A stretch of DNA of 38,779 nt from JAMXLO01 sp041487355. Lineage in GTDB: Bacteria > Pseudomonadota > Alphaproteobacteria > Acetobacterales > Acetobacteraceae. Where the stretch lies: NCBI GenBank assembly GCA_041487355.1, contig JBGPND010000025.1, positions 1 to 38,779 of the forward strand, read 5' to 3'. The notes beneath the pieces are model-generated. The model was not told the origin of the DNA, ran no database searches, and saw only the letters and a program-made list of their open reading frames with translations. The translations under genes and the position numbers were made by a program. Below, in pieces: positions 32,111 through 38,779 of this stretch; the stretch's first letter is position 1, and every line of letters starts with the position of its first letter.

Positions 32111-33151
32111 ATGGTCCGCATGCTGCATATGGCATCCTGGTCCGGGGAGGCAGCCCGGGTCCCGCCGCCTGCTCGGCTGCCTTGCCGCCTCACACGATGC
32201 CGGGCCGCGTGGGCGCGCTGGCTGCTCGCCCTGGCGATCTGGCTTGCTGCCTTGACGGCACGGTGGTTGCTCGACGAAATCGTCGACAGCGGACCGTTCC
32301 TGACGTTTCTTCCGGCGATCGCCCTGACAACGGTGTTCTGCGGACGATGGCAGGCGGTGGCGGTGATCGTCCTCGCCGCGGCTGCCTGCGACTATCTCTG
32401 GCTGCCCCCGCCTGGGTTCTCGATGGAGTGGCCGACCACGCCGATCTCGCTCGCGCTGTTCGTCCTGATCGGCCTGTTCGAGCTGGTGCTGGTCGACTCG
32501 CTCTATTTGGCGTCGCGCGACAACGCCGAGCAGCAGGACCGGCTGGAGAGCTCGCTCCGGTTGCGTGAAACCATGTTCCAGGAGATGCGGCACCGCATCG
32601 CCAACCAGTTGCACGTCATCACGGCGACGCTCGAAGGCTCGCAGATCAAGATCGATGGCGGCGCCAAGGTCGAGGACGTGCTCGAGCAGGCGATCGGGAG
32701 GATATCGTCGATCACCTATCTGCAGCGCATCGTGGATGACAAGACGAGCTACCAGCGCGGTCTTGTGCCCCTGCTGCGCGACATGCTCGACCATATCTTC
32801 TACGACGTGGATGTCGCGGTTCAGGTGCGATCGACTCCGGCGGAACTGTCCAACGAGCAAATGACGATCGTCTGCCTGATCGTGATCGAAGCGGCGATGA
32901 ATTCGCTGAAGCACATCTTCCGTCGCCGGCGCGGCCATTTGTTCGCTGTCGAGTTGCGCAAGGCGGCGGATGATCGGCTTGTGCTGACGGTTTGGGACGA
33001 TGGACCGGGCTTCGATGCCGGCAGCGTGGTGGCGAATTCCGACGGCCTCGGCCTGTCGATCATGCACGGCCTCGCCGCGGAGCTGGGCGGCAGGTTGAGC
33101 CTGGAGAGCAACGGCGGCACGACGGTGAAGGTGGAGTTCGCCCAAGCATAG
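32111..33151 (+). CDS. Membrane sensor histidine kinase, HisKA_2 type with DUF4118
   Basis: This is an orphan sensor kinase (346 residues). The N-terminal ~130 residues form hydrophobic segments like the DUF4118 (KdpD-like) membrane domain, with WLLDEIVDSGPFLTFLPAI and FCGRWQAVAVIV. A short helix leads to the phosphoacceptor EMRHRIANQLHVI (His ~161), a HisKA_2-like site. The ATPase domain follows: EAAMNSLKHIF (N box), WDDGPGFDAG (G1), DGLGLSIMHGLA (G2). No periplasmic sensor or PAS domain is present. No response regulator lies nearby, so its partner is elsewhere. ATG 32111 is the first plausible start, with ATG 32120 and 32129 as alternatives; none has a good ribosome-binding site. Confidence 0.88.
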   Translation: MVRMLHMASWSGEAARVPPPARLPCRLTRCRAAWARWLLALAIWLAALTARWLLDEIVDSGPFLTFLPAIALTTVFCGRWQAVAVIVLAAAACDYLWLPPPGFSMEWPTTPISLALFVLIGLFELVLVDSLYLASRDNAEQQDRLESSLRLRETMFQEMRHRIANQLHVITATLEGSQIKIDGGAKVEDVLEQAIGRISSITYLQRIVDDKTSYQRGLVPLLRDMLDHIFYDVDVAVQVRSTPAELSNEQMTIVCLIVIEAAMNSLKHIFRRRRGHLFAVELRKAADDRLVLTVWDDGPGFDAGSVVANSDGLGLSIMHGLAAELGGRLSLESNGGTTVKVEFAQA

Positions 33152-33209
33152 AGCGAGGTGATGGCAGCCCCGTCTTTGCTGATGGCGGTCCACGTGGTCA
33201 GCTGCGTCT

Positions 33210-33362
33210 GTGGCGACGATCGACAATCCGATTCTGAACAGTCCGTTTGCCGAGCCGACTCGGCACTGGCAGTTGGACGATAGCGGAATTCCGATTGGCT
33301 CCTGGGCCGAGGGCCGGCGTCGCAGCGAATACGTCGTGCCGGTCCCACCGCCGCGGCATCAG
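33210..33362 (+). pseudogene. Type III restriction enzyme (Res subunit), N-terminal remnant
   Basis: From GTG 33210 about 50 codons read as the very start of a DEAD/DEAH-box type III restriction subunit of the BPTD_3080-like group: IDNPILNSPFAEPTRHW, DDSGIP, EGRRRSEYVVPVPPPR. Helicase motifs never follow. The frame runs instead into sequence belonging to an IS630 transposase. The remaining ~900 codons and the partner methylase are absent, so nothing functional can be made. The assignment rests on memory of that family's N-terminus. Confidence 0.6.
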
Positions 33363-33380
33363 CATATCGGCCAGGGTGTG

Positions 33381-33558
33381 CTGGAGCTCGATGGAGAATG
33401 TCTGGGGCTATCTGCGCCCCAACAAGCTGAGCCGGCTCGTCTGGGACAGCTACGGGGCAATCGTCGCGGCCTGCAGGGACGGATGGCACTTCCTCATCAA
33501 CGATCCAGCACGGATTACATCCATCGGCTCTCGCTCTTGGGCGAGGGTCAATGTTTAG
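33381..33558 (+). pseudogene. IS630-family transposase, C-terminal remnant
   Basis: From about 33391 the sequence reads MENVWGYLRPNKLSR, DSYGAIVAACRDGW and DPARITSIGSRSWARVNV, then stops at 33556-33558. This is the C-terminal end of an IS630-type DDE transposase, after the catalytic Glu (in the MENVW motif). The stretch just before it (CTGGAGCTCG) looks like the usual PELNP codons with about five bases lost, so the frame is broken. The N-terminal two thirds of the element are gone. It is joined directly to the restriction-gene remnant, suggesting insertion followed by deletion. Confidence 0.75.
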
Positions 33559-33571
33559 GGCGGTTGGTATT

Positions 33572-33673
33572 ATACCAAGCGCTGAAAACATTGACTCTCT
33601 GTCCGGTCGCACTGGCGCTGCGTTCCGCCGTCATGGCCGGGCACCGTACGTCATTCATTTCAGCGCCTGGTAT
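33572..33673. repeat. Small inverted-repeat element (~100 bp)
   Basis: ATACCAAGCGCTGAAA at 33572-33587 is matched, with one mismatch, by the reverse complement at 33658-33673. Between them is ~70 bp that includes GTCATGGCCGGGCA, the half-site of the long palindromes found elsewhere in the window. It could be a miniature transposable element or the decayed end of the adjacent IS630 copy. Confidence 0.5.
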
Positions 33674-33905
33674 TAGTTCGCCTTGAGGCCGATCCTGATG
33701 TGCTTTCGATGGCGGAGTTCATGCACCGAAGCATTCCAGCGGCACGCCTGATAGGCGTAGCCGCCGGATTGCATGCAATAGCTCCCCTCTTGTGGGGGAA
33801 ACACAAAGCGGAGCCTGTCGCCGCGTTGGTGCTTAGGACGGAGTGTCCTGGTGTGCCGCAATCAACTGCCACTGAATCTTCTGGGCATCGGGATGCTGGT
33901 GATGG

Positions 33906-33995
33906 TTCCGTCGCGGCAAACAAGCGTCGCCGCCGTTCATCCAAATGCGGTGATAACTCCACAAAACGCTCGCGGAGGCTGTCCGAATCAATCAT
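33906..33995 (-). pseudogene. ISAzo13-family transposase, N-terminal remnant
   Basis: On the minus strand from ATG 33995, thirty codons (MIDSDSLRERFVELSPHL, then DERRRRLFAATE) match the beginning of ISAzo13-type transposases, which typically read RFEALxPHLDERxRRLFAAAE. The resemblance ends there and the frame continues as unrelated sequence. The rest of 33674-34082 shows nothing I can name. With the two remnants upstream it marks this ~900 bp between the kinase and pyrE as a graveyard of mobile DNA. Confidence 0.5.
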
Positions 33996-34082
33996 CCACA
34001 CACGATATGGTATTGACCCGCCGTCGAGAATCCCAACGCCCCGCCCGAAGGCCAACCCGATTCATCTGTTCCCTGACGGCCC

Positions 34083-34832
34083 CTAAGCGTCGGCCGCCGC
34101 CTTGCGCGCCATCGCTTCCTCGGCCGAGGAAATGCCGCCATGTGCGGCCGACCACGCCACCGGGTCCTCCAGGAAGCGGCGCACCTCGGCCAGCGCCGGC
34201 TCGGCGAAATACGGCCGGTCCTTGCACGCCTCCAGCACGTCCCACCAGGTGCACAGGTGGTGCAGCGCGATGTCCATCCGCGCCAGCGTCTCGAACGCGC
34301 CGGGGAACACGCCGTAGAAGAACACCACGAAGGCGTGGTTGACGATGGCACCGGCGTCGCGCAGCGCCTGGGCGAAGCGGATCTTCGACTGGCCGTCGGT
34401 GGTGAGGTCCTCCACCAGCAGCGTGCGCTTGCCCTCCGGCACGTCGCCCTCGATCAGCGCGTTGCGGCCGAAGCCCTTCGGCTTCTTCCGCACATAGGCC
34501 ATCGGCGCCAGCATCCGATCCGCCATCCAGGCGGCGAACGGAATGCCAGCGGTCTCGCCGCCGGCCACCACCTCGATCGTCTCGTAACCGACATGACGGT
34601 TGATCTTCTCCACGCCGAGCTCGCAGATCTTCCCCCGCGCGCGGGGGAAGAAGATGATGCGCCGGCAGTCGATATACACCGGCGACTTCCAGCCGGAGGT
34701 GAAGGTGTAGGGTTCCTCCGGGCGGAAATTGATCGCCTGGATTTCCAGCAGGATGCGCGCGGTGGTCAGCGCCGCGTCGCGGTCCCAGTCGGTGGTGGCG
34801 GTCTTCGGCATCGCTTGGGGGAGCTTGGCCAT
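34083..34832 (-). CDS. pyrE: Orotate phosphoribosyltransferase
   Basis: This enzyme (249 residues) joins orotate to PRPP, giving orotidine 5'-phosphate in pyrimidine synthesis. Visible are TTARILLEIQAINFRPEEPYTF, split as ARILLEIQAI and NFRPEEPYTFTSG, the substrate-binding SPVYIDCRRI, and the PRPP-binding loop LLVEDLTTDGQSK near residue 150. VVAGGETAGIPFA also fits. It is longer than the classical 210-residue form, as is common in alphaproteobacteria. ATG 34832 has AAAGAGG upstream; ATG 34811 is an alternative. It is the one clear housekeeping gene in the window and is divergent from the tartrate/malate dehydrogenase gene. Confidence 0.93.
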   Translation of the reverse strand: MAKLPQAMPKTATTDWDRDAALTTARILLEIQAINFRPEEPYTFTSGWKSPVYIDCRRIIFFPRARGKICELGVEKINRHVGYETIEVVAGGETAGIPFAAWMADRMLAPMAYVRKKPKGFGRNALIEGDVPEGKRTLLVEDLTTDGQSKIRFAQALRDAGAIVNHAFVVFFYGVFPGAFETLARMDIALHHLCTWWDVLEACKDRPYFAEPALAEVRRFLEDPVAWSAAHGGISSAEEAMARKAAADA

Positions 34833-34854
34833 GTCTGCCGGCGCCTCTTTCGCT

Positions 34855-34885
34855 CTGATCACTGATCCCTGATAACTGATCACTG
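34855..34885 (+). repeat. Heptamer repeat run (CTGATCA) in a divergent promoter region
   Basis: CTGATCA, CTGATCC, CTGATAA and CTGATCA follow in exact 7-bp phase from 34855 to 34882, then decay. The run lies midway between the divergent pyrE and dehydrogenase starts, and points toward the dehydrogenase ATG 34902. The same unit, in the same orientation to a gene start, occurs at 2397-2424. Confidence 0.7.
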
Positions 34886-34901
34886 GCGAAGGAGATAGTC
34901 C

Positions 34902-35972
34902 ATGGCGAAGACGCACAGGATCGCGGTTGTGCCGGGCGACGGCATCGGCAAGGAGACGGTGCCGGAGGCGCTGAAGGTGCTGGACGCGGCTTCGCGCCGC
35001 TTCGGCTTCGGCCTGGAGTTCGCGCATTACGACTGGTCCTGCGAGACCTACAAGCAGACCGGCGCGATGATGCCGGCGGATGGCATGCAGCGCCTGGCGC
35101 AGTCGGATTCGATCCTGCTCGGCGCGGTCGGCTGGCCCGACGTGCCGGACCACATCTCGCTGTGGGGCCTGCTGATCCCGATCCGCCGCGGCTTCGACCA
35201 GTATGTCAATCTGCGGCCGTGCAAGCTGATGCCCGGCGTGCGCACGCCGCTCGCCGGTCGCACCGAGGCCGATATCGACTTCTACACGGTGCGCGAGAAC
35301 ACCGAGGGCGAGTATTCCTCGGTCGGCGGGCGGATGTTCGTCGACACCGAGCGCGAGTTCGTCTCGCAGCAGAGCGTGTTCAGCCGCCACGGCGTGGACC
35401 GCATCCTGAAATACGCTTTTGAACTCGCGATGACGCGGCCGAAGAAGCACCTGACATCGGCGACCAAGTCGAACGGCATCACCTTCACCATGCCGTACTG
35501 GGACGAGCGCTTCGCGCTGATGGGCAAGTCGTATCCCGAGGTCCGCACCGACCAGTACCACATCGACATATTGTGCGCGCACTTCGTGCAGCATCCGGAC
35601 TGGTTCGATGTGGTGGTCGGCTCCAACCTGTTCGGCGACATTCTGTCCGACCTTGGTCCGGCGGTGGCGGGTTCGATCGGCATCGCGCCGTCGGCCAACA
35701 TCAATCCGGAGCGGCGGTTTCCCTCGATGTTCGAGCCGGTGCATGGGTCGGCGCCCGACATCGCGGGGAAATTCATCTGCAACCCGATCGGCCAGATCTG
35801 GTCGGCCGGGCTGATGCTGGAGCATCTCGGCGAGGTGGCGGCGGGTGGCGCGATCGTTGCCGCGATCGAGACGTTGCTGCGCGAGAGCGGCCCCAGGACA
35901 CGCGACATGGGCGGCCAGGCGGGAACCGCGGATGTCGGCAAGGCGCTGGCGGAGATTGTGGCGGCGGGGTGA
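34902..35972 (+). CDS. Tartrate dehydrogenase/decarboxylase or D-malate dehydrogenase (TtuC/DmlA type)
   Basis: This is a 356-residue beta-decarboxylating dehydrogenase of the isocitrate/isopropylmalate family, NAD- and metal-dependent. The start RIAVVPGDGIGKE, the loop SLWGLLIPIRRGFDQYVNLR and YTVRENTEGEYS are typical of TtuC/DmlA rather than LeuB. The metal-binding Asp cluster is in GSNLFGDILSD and the end MFEPVHGSAPDIAGK is family-wide. It would turn D-malate or tartrate to pyruvate or oxaloglycolate-derived products. AAGGAG precedes ATG 34902. Together with the ACS-type porter at 30688 it suggests use of C4 dicarboxylic acids, which is inference. Confidence 0.92.
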   Translation: MAKTHRIAVVPGDGIGKETVPEALKVLDAASRRFGFGLEFAHYDWSCETYKQTGAMMPADGMQRLAQSDSILLGAVGWPDVPDHISLWGLLIPIRRGFDQYVNLRPCKLMPGVRTPLAGRTEADIDFYTVRENTEGEYSSVGGRMFVDTEREFVSQQSVFSRHGVDRILKYAFELAMTRPKKHLTSATKSNGITFTMPYWDERFALMGKSYPEVRTDQYHIDILCAHFVQHPDWFDVVVGSNLFGDILSDLGPAVAGSIGIAPSANINPERRFPSMFEPVHGSAPDIAGKFICNPIGQIWSAGLMLEHLGEVAAGGAIVAAIETLLRESGPRTRDMGGQAGTADVGKALAEIVAAG

Positions 35973-35993
35973 GCGAATAGCGGAGTGCTGGCC

Positions 35994-36356
35994 ATGGTCG
36001 CCTTTCTGTCCCGCTTGTTCCACCGACGCGCCGCGGACCCGGCGTGGATCGAACCTGCTGAACTGCAACGCCGCCTCGCTTCCGGCAATGCGGTCGTGCT
36101 CGTCGATGTGCGTCAGCCCGAGGAGTTCACGTCACCGCCCGGTCATTTGCCGGGTGCGATCAACGTGCCGCTCGCCGATCTGCCGGACCGGACGGCGGAC
36201 CTTGCTGCCCGCCGGCAGCCGGTCGTTGTGGTGTGCAAGACCGACCGGCGTTCGGCGCGCGCTGCGGCGGCGTTACTCGACGCCGGGCTACGTGATGTTG
36301 CCGTGCTGCGCGGCGGGACGGACGGCTGGCACCAGCAAGGGTTGGCACTGGAATAG
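35994..36356 (+). CDS. Single-domain rhodanese-like protein
   Basis: This small sulfurtransferase-fold protein (120 residues) begins with a short basic N-terminus (MVAFLSRLFHRR). It continues with VVLVDVRQPEEF, GHLPGAINVPL and the active-site loop CKTDRRS (Cys81), and ends with LRGGTDGWHQQG. Six-residue loops of this kind bind the persulfide sulfur. ATG 35994 is preferred to GTG 35985 because GGAG sits at a proper distance. It follows the dehydrogenase by 21 bp and is probably co-transcribed. A single domain of this size may detoxify cyanide or carry sulfur; the partner is unknown. Confidence 0.9.
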   Translation: MVAFLSRLFHRRAADPAWIEPAELQRRLASGNAVVLVDVRQPEEFTSPPGHLPGAINVPLADLPDRTADLAARRQPVVVVCKTDRRSARAAAALLDAGLRDVAVLRGGTDGWHQQGLALE

Positions 36357-36417
36357 TGTGGAATAATACCAACGGGCACGTGGAGTGACTCGTTGCCCTA
36401 TCATCAGTCATGGCCCT

Positions 36418-36561
36418 CCTCGGGCTTGACCCGAGGATCAGCCGGGTCATCCACGACTTTCGGCGTGTAAACAAAGACGTGGATGGTCGGGCAGCGCGCA
36501 CCGCCTGATGTCGCCGAGCGCAACATCTGACCTGCAGTCGTCATTCCCGCGCAAGCGGGAA
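36418..36561. repeat. Two small REP-like hairpins in a gene-free stretch
   Basis: The 325 bp from 36357 to 36681 hold no gene. Two short hairpins stand out: CCTCGGG-CTTGA-CCCGAGG at 36418-36436, inside a GTCATGG...GGGTCATCC context, and TTCCCGC-GCAA-GCGGGAA at 36544-36561, inside GTCATTCCCGCGCAAGCGGG. Both match repeat types that I know as dispersed intergenic palindromes in proteobacteria. TAATACCAA at about 36365 recalls the ends of the element at 33572. Confidence 0.6.
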
Positions 36562-36681
36562 CCCAGAGCTGCAAACACAGTGCTGGTCCCACTGGATGCC
36601 CGCATTCGAGCGTGCGATGAGATCGGCCAAACGGCTCGGCGCGGGCGGCTACACGCCATCATTGGGCAGTAAAGCAAGCAA

Positions 36682-36885
36682 GCATTTTAACACGGAGAAA
36701 AAGGGAGAGCCACGGAGGGCCACGGAGGGCCACGGAGGGCCACGGAGAAGAAATTCATGCGCCCCCGGGTCAAGTGCCCAGGGGCATGCTTCGCGCGGTG
36801 ATGAATTGTCTTCCTTCGCGAAGCGTCAAAAAAGTTCCTGCTCCGTGCCCTCCGTGGCTCTCCCTTTTTCTCCGTGTTAAAATGC
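36682..36885. repeat. 204-bp inverted-repeat element with decamer tandem repeat
   Basis: The 38-bp arm 36682-36719 is the exact reverse complement of 36848-36885. The arm reads GCATTTTAACACGGAGAAAA and on through GGGAGAGCCACGGAGGG. Next to the left arm a 10-bp unit, CACGGAGGGC, is repeated 3.7 times (36711-36747); the right arm has no such expansion. The interior holds further weak inverted repeats and a CTTCGCGAAG palindrome. No protein gene fits. Base use (A-rich arm ends) is unlike the flanks. It behaves like a miniature, non-coding mobile element, of a kind with ACGGAG-rich repeats seen in diverse bacteria. Confidence 0.85.
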
Positions 36886-36941
36886 CTTCTTGCTCTGCTG
36901 ACATACGCGTCAGCCTCGAAAGAGCGGGCACCGCGCGACCG

Positions 36942-38554
36942 CTACGCCGCGCGGCGCAGGCTGAAGCTGCGGCCGGCGTCGGCGGTGGTGACGAAGCCCA
37001 TCCGCTGCAATGCGCCGAGCACGGAACCGATTTTCGCTGCGACGCGGCGGCCCTGGCGGAACCTGGCGGCGAGCGAGGCGGCGTCGAGCGGCGTCGCTTC
37101 CGTCGCCAGCGCGGCCATGACGGCGGCGGTCTGCGCCACCTCGTCGGTCGGGAAGGCGGGCTTCGGTCCCGCGGCGGGAGCGGCCTGCGGCACGCCGGTC
37201 GCGCCGCCGACCAGATCGAGCTCCGCCTTCTGTTCCGGCGAGCCGAAGCGCGGAATCTGGTAGTCCGGCCGCAACCAGCGAATTTTGCCGTTCGCTTCCT
37301 CCCGCGCGCGTTGCTTGTTCAGCGCGACGAGGCGGGCGAGGATTTCGTTGTCGCCGAGGTCGGCGGGCCAGCCATAGGCGTCTGAGACGGCGGCATCGAG
37401 TTTGTCGTACAGCTCTTACAGGATCAGCACGAGGCCGTCGTCGAAGGTGAGCCGGTCCTCGCCGGTGAGCACAGCAGGGGCGGTTCCCGCGCGCAGCTTT
37501 TCCAGGACTGTCGAGTACAAAGCGATGGGATAATTTTGACGTGGCGCCGCTGTTGCGTGCTAGCATCGACGGGTGATCCGAGCGCGAGACATCCGAGCGG
37601 CAGCACCGTGCGCGTCTTGAAGAATTCGCCATTGAATCGCTTCACCCGCGCCTCGATCGCGATGGCGAAATCGCCACGGTCCATTGCTTCCCAGAGCTGG
37701 CCGACCATCGGCTGCAGCTTCGCCGGGTCCTGCTCGCAGCGTTCCAGCAGTTGCCTGAACGACGCCTTCGGCAATAGGCCCACATCCTCGGCGAACATGG
37801 TGAAGAGGCAGCGCATGAGGAACATCGCCACCTCTTCCGGCGTGTGCGCCTCACCCTCCAACGCCTTGGACACCGCCGCCAATCGCTCGGCGATGGCACG
37901 TGTGACGCGGGCCGATGCGCGCGCCGGATCGAGCGCCAACGGTTCAGTCCAGATGCGCACCAGCCGTTCGCGAATGTCGGCGCGGTGCAGGTCCTCCAGA
38001 TAGATGCGGAACGACTGCCGGTCGGGGAACTGCGCGTAGTTCTTCCCCTGGCCGGAGAAATCGGCATACACCTCGATGACGTGTCCGACGTCGCACACCA
38101 GGATGAACGGCGGCCAGCCATGCGCGACCGGCAGCGCACGCGCGTAGCCTTCCGCCTGACGCCGCGCGTTCAGCATCAGCACGTCCCAGGCTCGGCTGGC
38201 ACCGCGCACGCCGCGGCGGGCCGGTTCGGGCCTGGCGAACAGATCAGCCTGCCCGGTGATCTCCTTCGATCCGCCTTTCTGGCGTGACTGTTTGGCTTCC
38301 AGCACGAAGCAGCCGCGCTTGTAGAGGTCGATGCGCCCGGACGATGCGTTGCCGTCGAGGTCCGCGGTCTTGACCACGCGCTCGAACACATAGTCGTTCT
38401 GTTCGGTGCTGGCCGAAGCGGGCTCCGGCCGTGGCACGCCGAGCGCATCGCACAGTTCGATCAGGAACAGCGCGTAGTTCGCACGTTCCTGTCCGCCCTC
38501 GCGGCCCTGCCAGCCTGCGACGAAGGCGTCGATGTCCCCGGAGTCGGCGGTCAT
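36942..38554 (-). pseudogene. Type IIG (MmeI-like) restriction-methylation gene, internally deleted
   Basis: From ATG 38554 about 320 codons read as the N-terminal part of a large single-chain restriction-modification protein. They include DIDAFVAGWQGREGG, then a PD-(D/E)xK nuclease core GRIDLYKRGCFVLEAKQ (Asp76, Glu86, Lys88) and the helical region CLFTMFAEDVGLLPK. Homology stops near 37594 (NGEFFKTRTVLPL). It resumes in another frame near 37540 with VLEKLRAG, GEDRLTFDDGLVLIL, then an in-frame TAA (37416-37418), then LYDKLDAAVSDAYGWP and RWLRPDYQIP, the C-terminal end, stopping at 36942. The methyltransferase core (motif I, NPPF) is missing. Deletion, frameshift and stop together mean the gene is dead. 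Confidence 0.85.
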
Positions 38555-38703
38555 GGCGGAAGATACGACGAAGCGGTCACGCCGGGACGATAGGTCCGTT
38601 TCGCGTTGCGAGCAAAGCCGCGCGGGGACGGGTGGGATGGCCATGACGCGAGTGATACGAAGCGCCCGAACCAATGACCCTTTGTGCGCGCCCGCTTCTC
38701 CCG

Positions 38704-38779
38704 TCATGGCCGGGCCTGTCCCGGCCATCCGTCGCGGCACTGGTGCTGGTACGGATGGCCGGGACAGGCCCGGCCATGA
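38704..38779. repeat. Long palindromic repeat with 29-bp perfect arms (second copy)
   Basis: The arm 38704-38732 is the exact reverse complement of 38751-38779, with an 18-nt loop. Arms and loop closely match the repeat at 26514-26593 (TCATGGCCGGGC, TGTCCCGGCCATCC, GTCGCGGCAC). Paired differences in the two arms (GCGTGT there, GCCTGT here) keep the stem perfect, as expected of a structure under selection or of gene conversion. It reaches the window end and may extend past it. The 150 bp before it, upstream of the dead restriction gene, hold nothing else I can name. Confidence 0.9.

Noticed and set aside
34833..36068. Upstream 400 codons of the long minus-strand frame that ends in pyrE
   Set aside because: This part is antisense to the dehydrogenase gene; orotate transferase similarity begins only at ATG 34832.
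36711..36747. CRISPR-like tandem repeat
   Set aside because: The 10-bp units are contiguous with no spacers, so it is a simple tandem repeat in a miniature element; no cas genes are present.
2..38779. tRNA or rRNA genes
   Set aside because: Reading the gene-free stretches on both strands showed no cloverleaf or rRNA-like sequence; an automated covariance search was not possible.

Overview
The window comes from a GC-rich alphaproteobacterium, most likely Rhodospirillales/Acetobacteraceae or a close relative. I infer this from overall base composition, an IS5-type transposase end, and many long palindromic repeats of the type seen in such genomes. No rRNA or tRNA marker is present, so this placement is an inference.

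Region by region. 1-2.4 kb: three exopolysaccharide-type genes on the minus strand (GtrA-like flippase, initiating sugar-phosphate transferase, GT2 glycosyltransferase). The GT2 gene is cut at its 3' end by an IS5-family element running off the window edge. 2.4-3.3 kb: a scar where the N-terminal part of an ABC substrate-binding protein gene meets, tail to tail, the N-terminal part of a chemotaxis receptor gene. 3.6-7.5 kb: a dipeptide/opine-type ABC transporter operon (two permeases, two ATPases) that has lost its own binding protein. 7.5-8.3 kb: a toxin-antitoxin pair with an XRE-type antitoxin and a VapC toxin, behind a clear promoter and operator. 8.4-16.2 kb: a three-subunit molybdenum hydroxylase of the xanthine dehydrogenase/form II CoxL family, a small conserved protein, an alpha/beta hydrolase, a Tat-type binding protein and a DadA-like oxidase. 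16.5-21.8 kb: a surface-polysaccharide operon (GT4, CelD-type acyltransferase, a GT2-deacetylase fusion, a NodB deacetylase), meeting a UDP-xylose synthase gene head on. 22.7-32 kb: a catabolic set (Asp/Glu racemase family, RraA-like aldolase, class II aldolase, amidohydrolase, a second ABC ATPase pair without permeases, VapBC, iron-type alcohol dehydrogenase, MFS organic-anion porter). 32-34 kb: an orphan membrane histidine kinase, then a graveyard of a type III restriction gene, IS630 and ISAzo13 remnants. 34-36.4 kb: pyrE, a tartrate/D-malate dehydrogenase and a rhodanese. 36.4-38.8 kb: several palindromic repeats, a 204-bp inverted-repeat element and a broken type IIG restriction-methylation gene.

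How it fits together: two themes alternate. One is extracellular polysaccharide synthesis and modification. The other is uptake and oxidative breakdown of a small organic, probably nitrogen-containing compound: uptake by binding protein and ABC or MFS transporters, hydroxylation by the molybdenum enzyme, ring or amide hydrolysis by the amidohydrolase, then racemase/isomerase, aldolases and dehydrogenases. The substrate cannot be read from the sequence. Restriction-modification genes survive only as wrecks, and the repeats and IS fragments show heavy rearrangement. The most distinctive items are the GT2-WalW deacetylase fusion, the antitoxin combining an XRE domain with a VapB-like tail behind a probably leaderless promoter, heptamer repeats abutting two gene starts, and the family of long perfect palindromes.
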